DNA of 64,000 nt, taken from NCBI RefSeq assembly GCF_024679245.1, contig NC_090196.1, positions 6,901,861-6,965,860 on the forward strand. The letters run 5' to 3'. A model generated the notes under the pieces. The model saw nothing but the letters and a program-made list of their open reading frames with translations. It did not search any database and was not told the origin of the DNA. Shown here in pieces: positions 62,480 to 64,000 of this stretch; position 1 is the first letter of the stretch; each line of letters opens with the position of its first letter. The DNA is from Pseudorasbora parva (lineage: Eukaryota > Chordata > Actinopteri > Cypriniformes > Gobionidae). The translations under genes and the position numbers were made by a program.

Positions 62480-63492
62480 AAGGGTCATGAAACCCCCCTG
62501 CTGCAGCAGTGTTTTTTCACACCTTCGATTTGAAAAGGCTTGTTAAAAGGGGAGTGGTCGACTGTGAAAAGGTGGGATGGGTATTGTGTGGAAAGAGGGA
62601 ATGGTTTGCATAAATAGGGGAGTGTCATTAGGCACATTAAGATTAGCGATACCAATAGCAGCAGTTACAGCGGTTCTGAGACATGTTCTTGGTTCACGTT
62701 GGCATTGTTTACCACAGTGAGATTAAATGAGGGAGGAGTACAGTGAATGAGAGAGCTATGAGTGGCGTGCAGCAGAGATCGCAAATTATTCAGCTCTTCA
62801 AGCCAGCATAATTCAGTAAGAAATGAAAATAAAGGTTATTCTGCATTTGCAAACGTGATAAAACTATATTTGTACAATTATGCACGCTGTTTGGCAAGAT
62901 GAACAACGCTCCGACGTGATAAGAGAACGTGAACCACCCACGAACATGCGATGCGACAGAGATGTGTAATTCTAGATCGGGGTAAAAGCGAAGGGGTTTG
63001 AGGCTTCAAAGTCACGACCCCGCATCTGAAGCATAGTAATGATAGCATAACGCCTAGCTTTCCTCCCTGACCGCACGCTGCTTTCAAAACTCCACCATAT
63101 CTCTACAATAATGATGGAAGATGAGCCTGACAGAAGTGATTGTCTCATGCATATTAACTAAATTATCTTGTATGCATACTACCAGTGCAGGGATTGGACT
63201 GAATGAGCTTTATGTCATGAATATATACCAAGAATGGCTCGGAGCGGTCGACGTCAGCATGTGCCCAGCAGCCCAAACTTGGGTCGAAAAGCACACGCTG
63301 ACGTCAGCATTTGTGACGTTGCTCCGACTAAGCTTTTTAAACCGGAAGACAGAAATCGCTCTGAAAAAAGCAAAAAAAACTATTTTCACATATGAATACC
63401 ATTAATGAGTACCCTTAGTGTTTTCAATGATGTGCAGCCTATACATATCTGTTTACATCTCAAAAAAAGTGTTTTGGGGTTTCATGACCCTT
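62480..63492. mobile_element. non-autonomous element with AAGGGTCATGAAACCCC ends
   Basis: AAGGGTCATGAAACCCCC at the left; GGGGTTTCATGACCCTT at the right. About 1.0 kb, no coding domain recognised. Downstream of ano9 exon 6. Confidence 0.68.
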
Positions 63493-64000
63493 TAATTATG
63501 AATGGATCTGTATAGTAGTTATATGCAGTGGTTGAGGCCAGGGCGAGTCAACCAATCAATTGTCAGTGTGGGCGGGCTTTTATATCTTCTCCCAAACCGA
63601 ATGAATCAGTTTAGTGTAATATATATCTAGAAACAGTAGCGCCATGGCAGACGGAGAGTGCCTCAAAAAACGAAAGTATAAGACGCATTTTACGCCAGAC
63701 AACACAAAAGTGTTAAATATAATTAAAATCTTTTCAGCTGTTGCTACTGTCATATGCTGCACTGTTCATGTGGCATATATAATTTTTGCACATTGTATGG
63801 GTCACTATATAACATAAGGTAAAACAATGTGTAATCAAGTGATGACCGAATAACAGTAGCCTAATGTAAATGCTAGGTGTCCTAATATGTTACCTGTTGA
63901 TACTACAACAATGCAAACTTGCGAAGCATGCTCTTAACCTTGCCATTTCTTTACACAAAACTCTTCAGAAAGTGCCATTTAATTATTATTTAGTGCTGGG

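Noticed and set aside
63644..63710. Short plus-strand frame starting MADGECLKKRKYKTHF
   Set aside because: Open start in tidy context, but short, without a donor of fitting phase or known similarity.

Overview
The window looks like nuclear DNA of a ray-finned fish, most likely a cyprinid or close relative. It has small vertebrate exons with GT/AG introns, long microsatellites, and a very high density of DNA transposons of types typical of Danio/carp genomes (Tc1/mariner, hAT, PIF-Harbinger-like and TTAA-flanked elements), plus a DIRS tyrosine-recombinase retrotransposon. There is no operon structure. Most long open frames are chance frames or transposon debris. Repeat-family recognition is from memory; no database search was run.

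Two real genes are visible, both anoctamins (TMEM16 family), arranged head to head. The left 38.8 kb on the minus strand holds the 5' half of an ano5-like gene: 12 coding exons (446 codons) whose phases join without a break from an ATG at 38785 to 517, with the rest beyond the left edge. The right 10.5 kb on the plus strand holds the start of an ano9-like gene: six exons (171 codons) from an ATG at 53542 to 60762, with the rest beyond the right edge. The two start codons are about 14.8 kb apart. A candidate alternative first exon for ano5 lies at 22017-22046, next to the small in-frame exon 3.

The intergenic interval is mostly a nest of mobile elements. A 5.6 kb DIRS-like retrotransposon (41015-46626, minus strand), with inverted ends and an internal complementary region, sits inside a Tc1/mariner copy (about 40899-41014 plus 46627-47850). 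The DIRS gag is itself split by a tRNA-derived SINE. Its RT/RNase H and tyrosine recombinase frames are open and keep their motifs; its gag is broken. Further right is another Tc1/mariner relic carrying a foldback MITE, and a local duplication of about 0.4-0.5 kb.

The introns carry many non-autonomous elements. Several have intact target-site duplications: a PIF-like element (AGT) with a Myb-like ORF split by a hairpin element; a second 3-bp-TSD element (CTT); two copies of a roughly 525-bp element with 9-bp duplications carrying a RecQ-helicase-like fragment; and two nested hAT-like elements, each with an 8-bp duplication, in ano9 intron 1. The exon models, phases, terminal repeats and duplications are read directly from the sequence; family names rest on protein motifs and recalled families.
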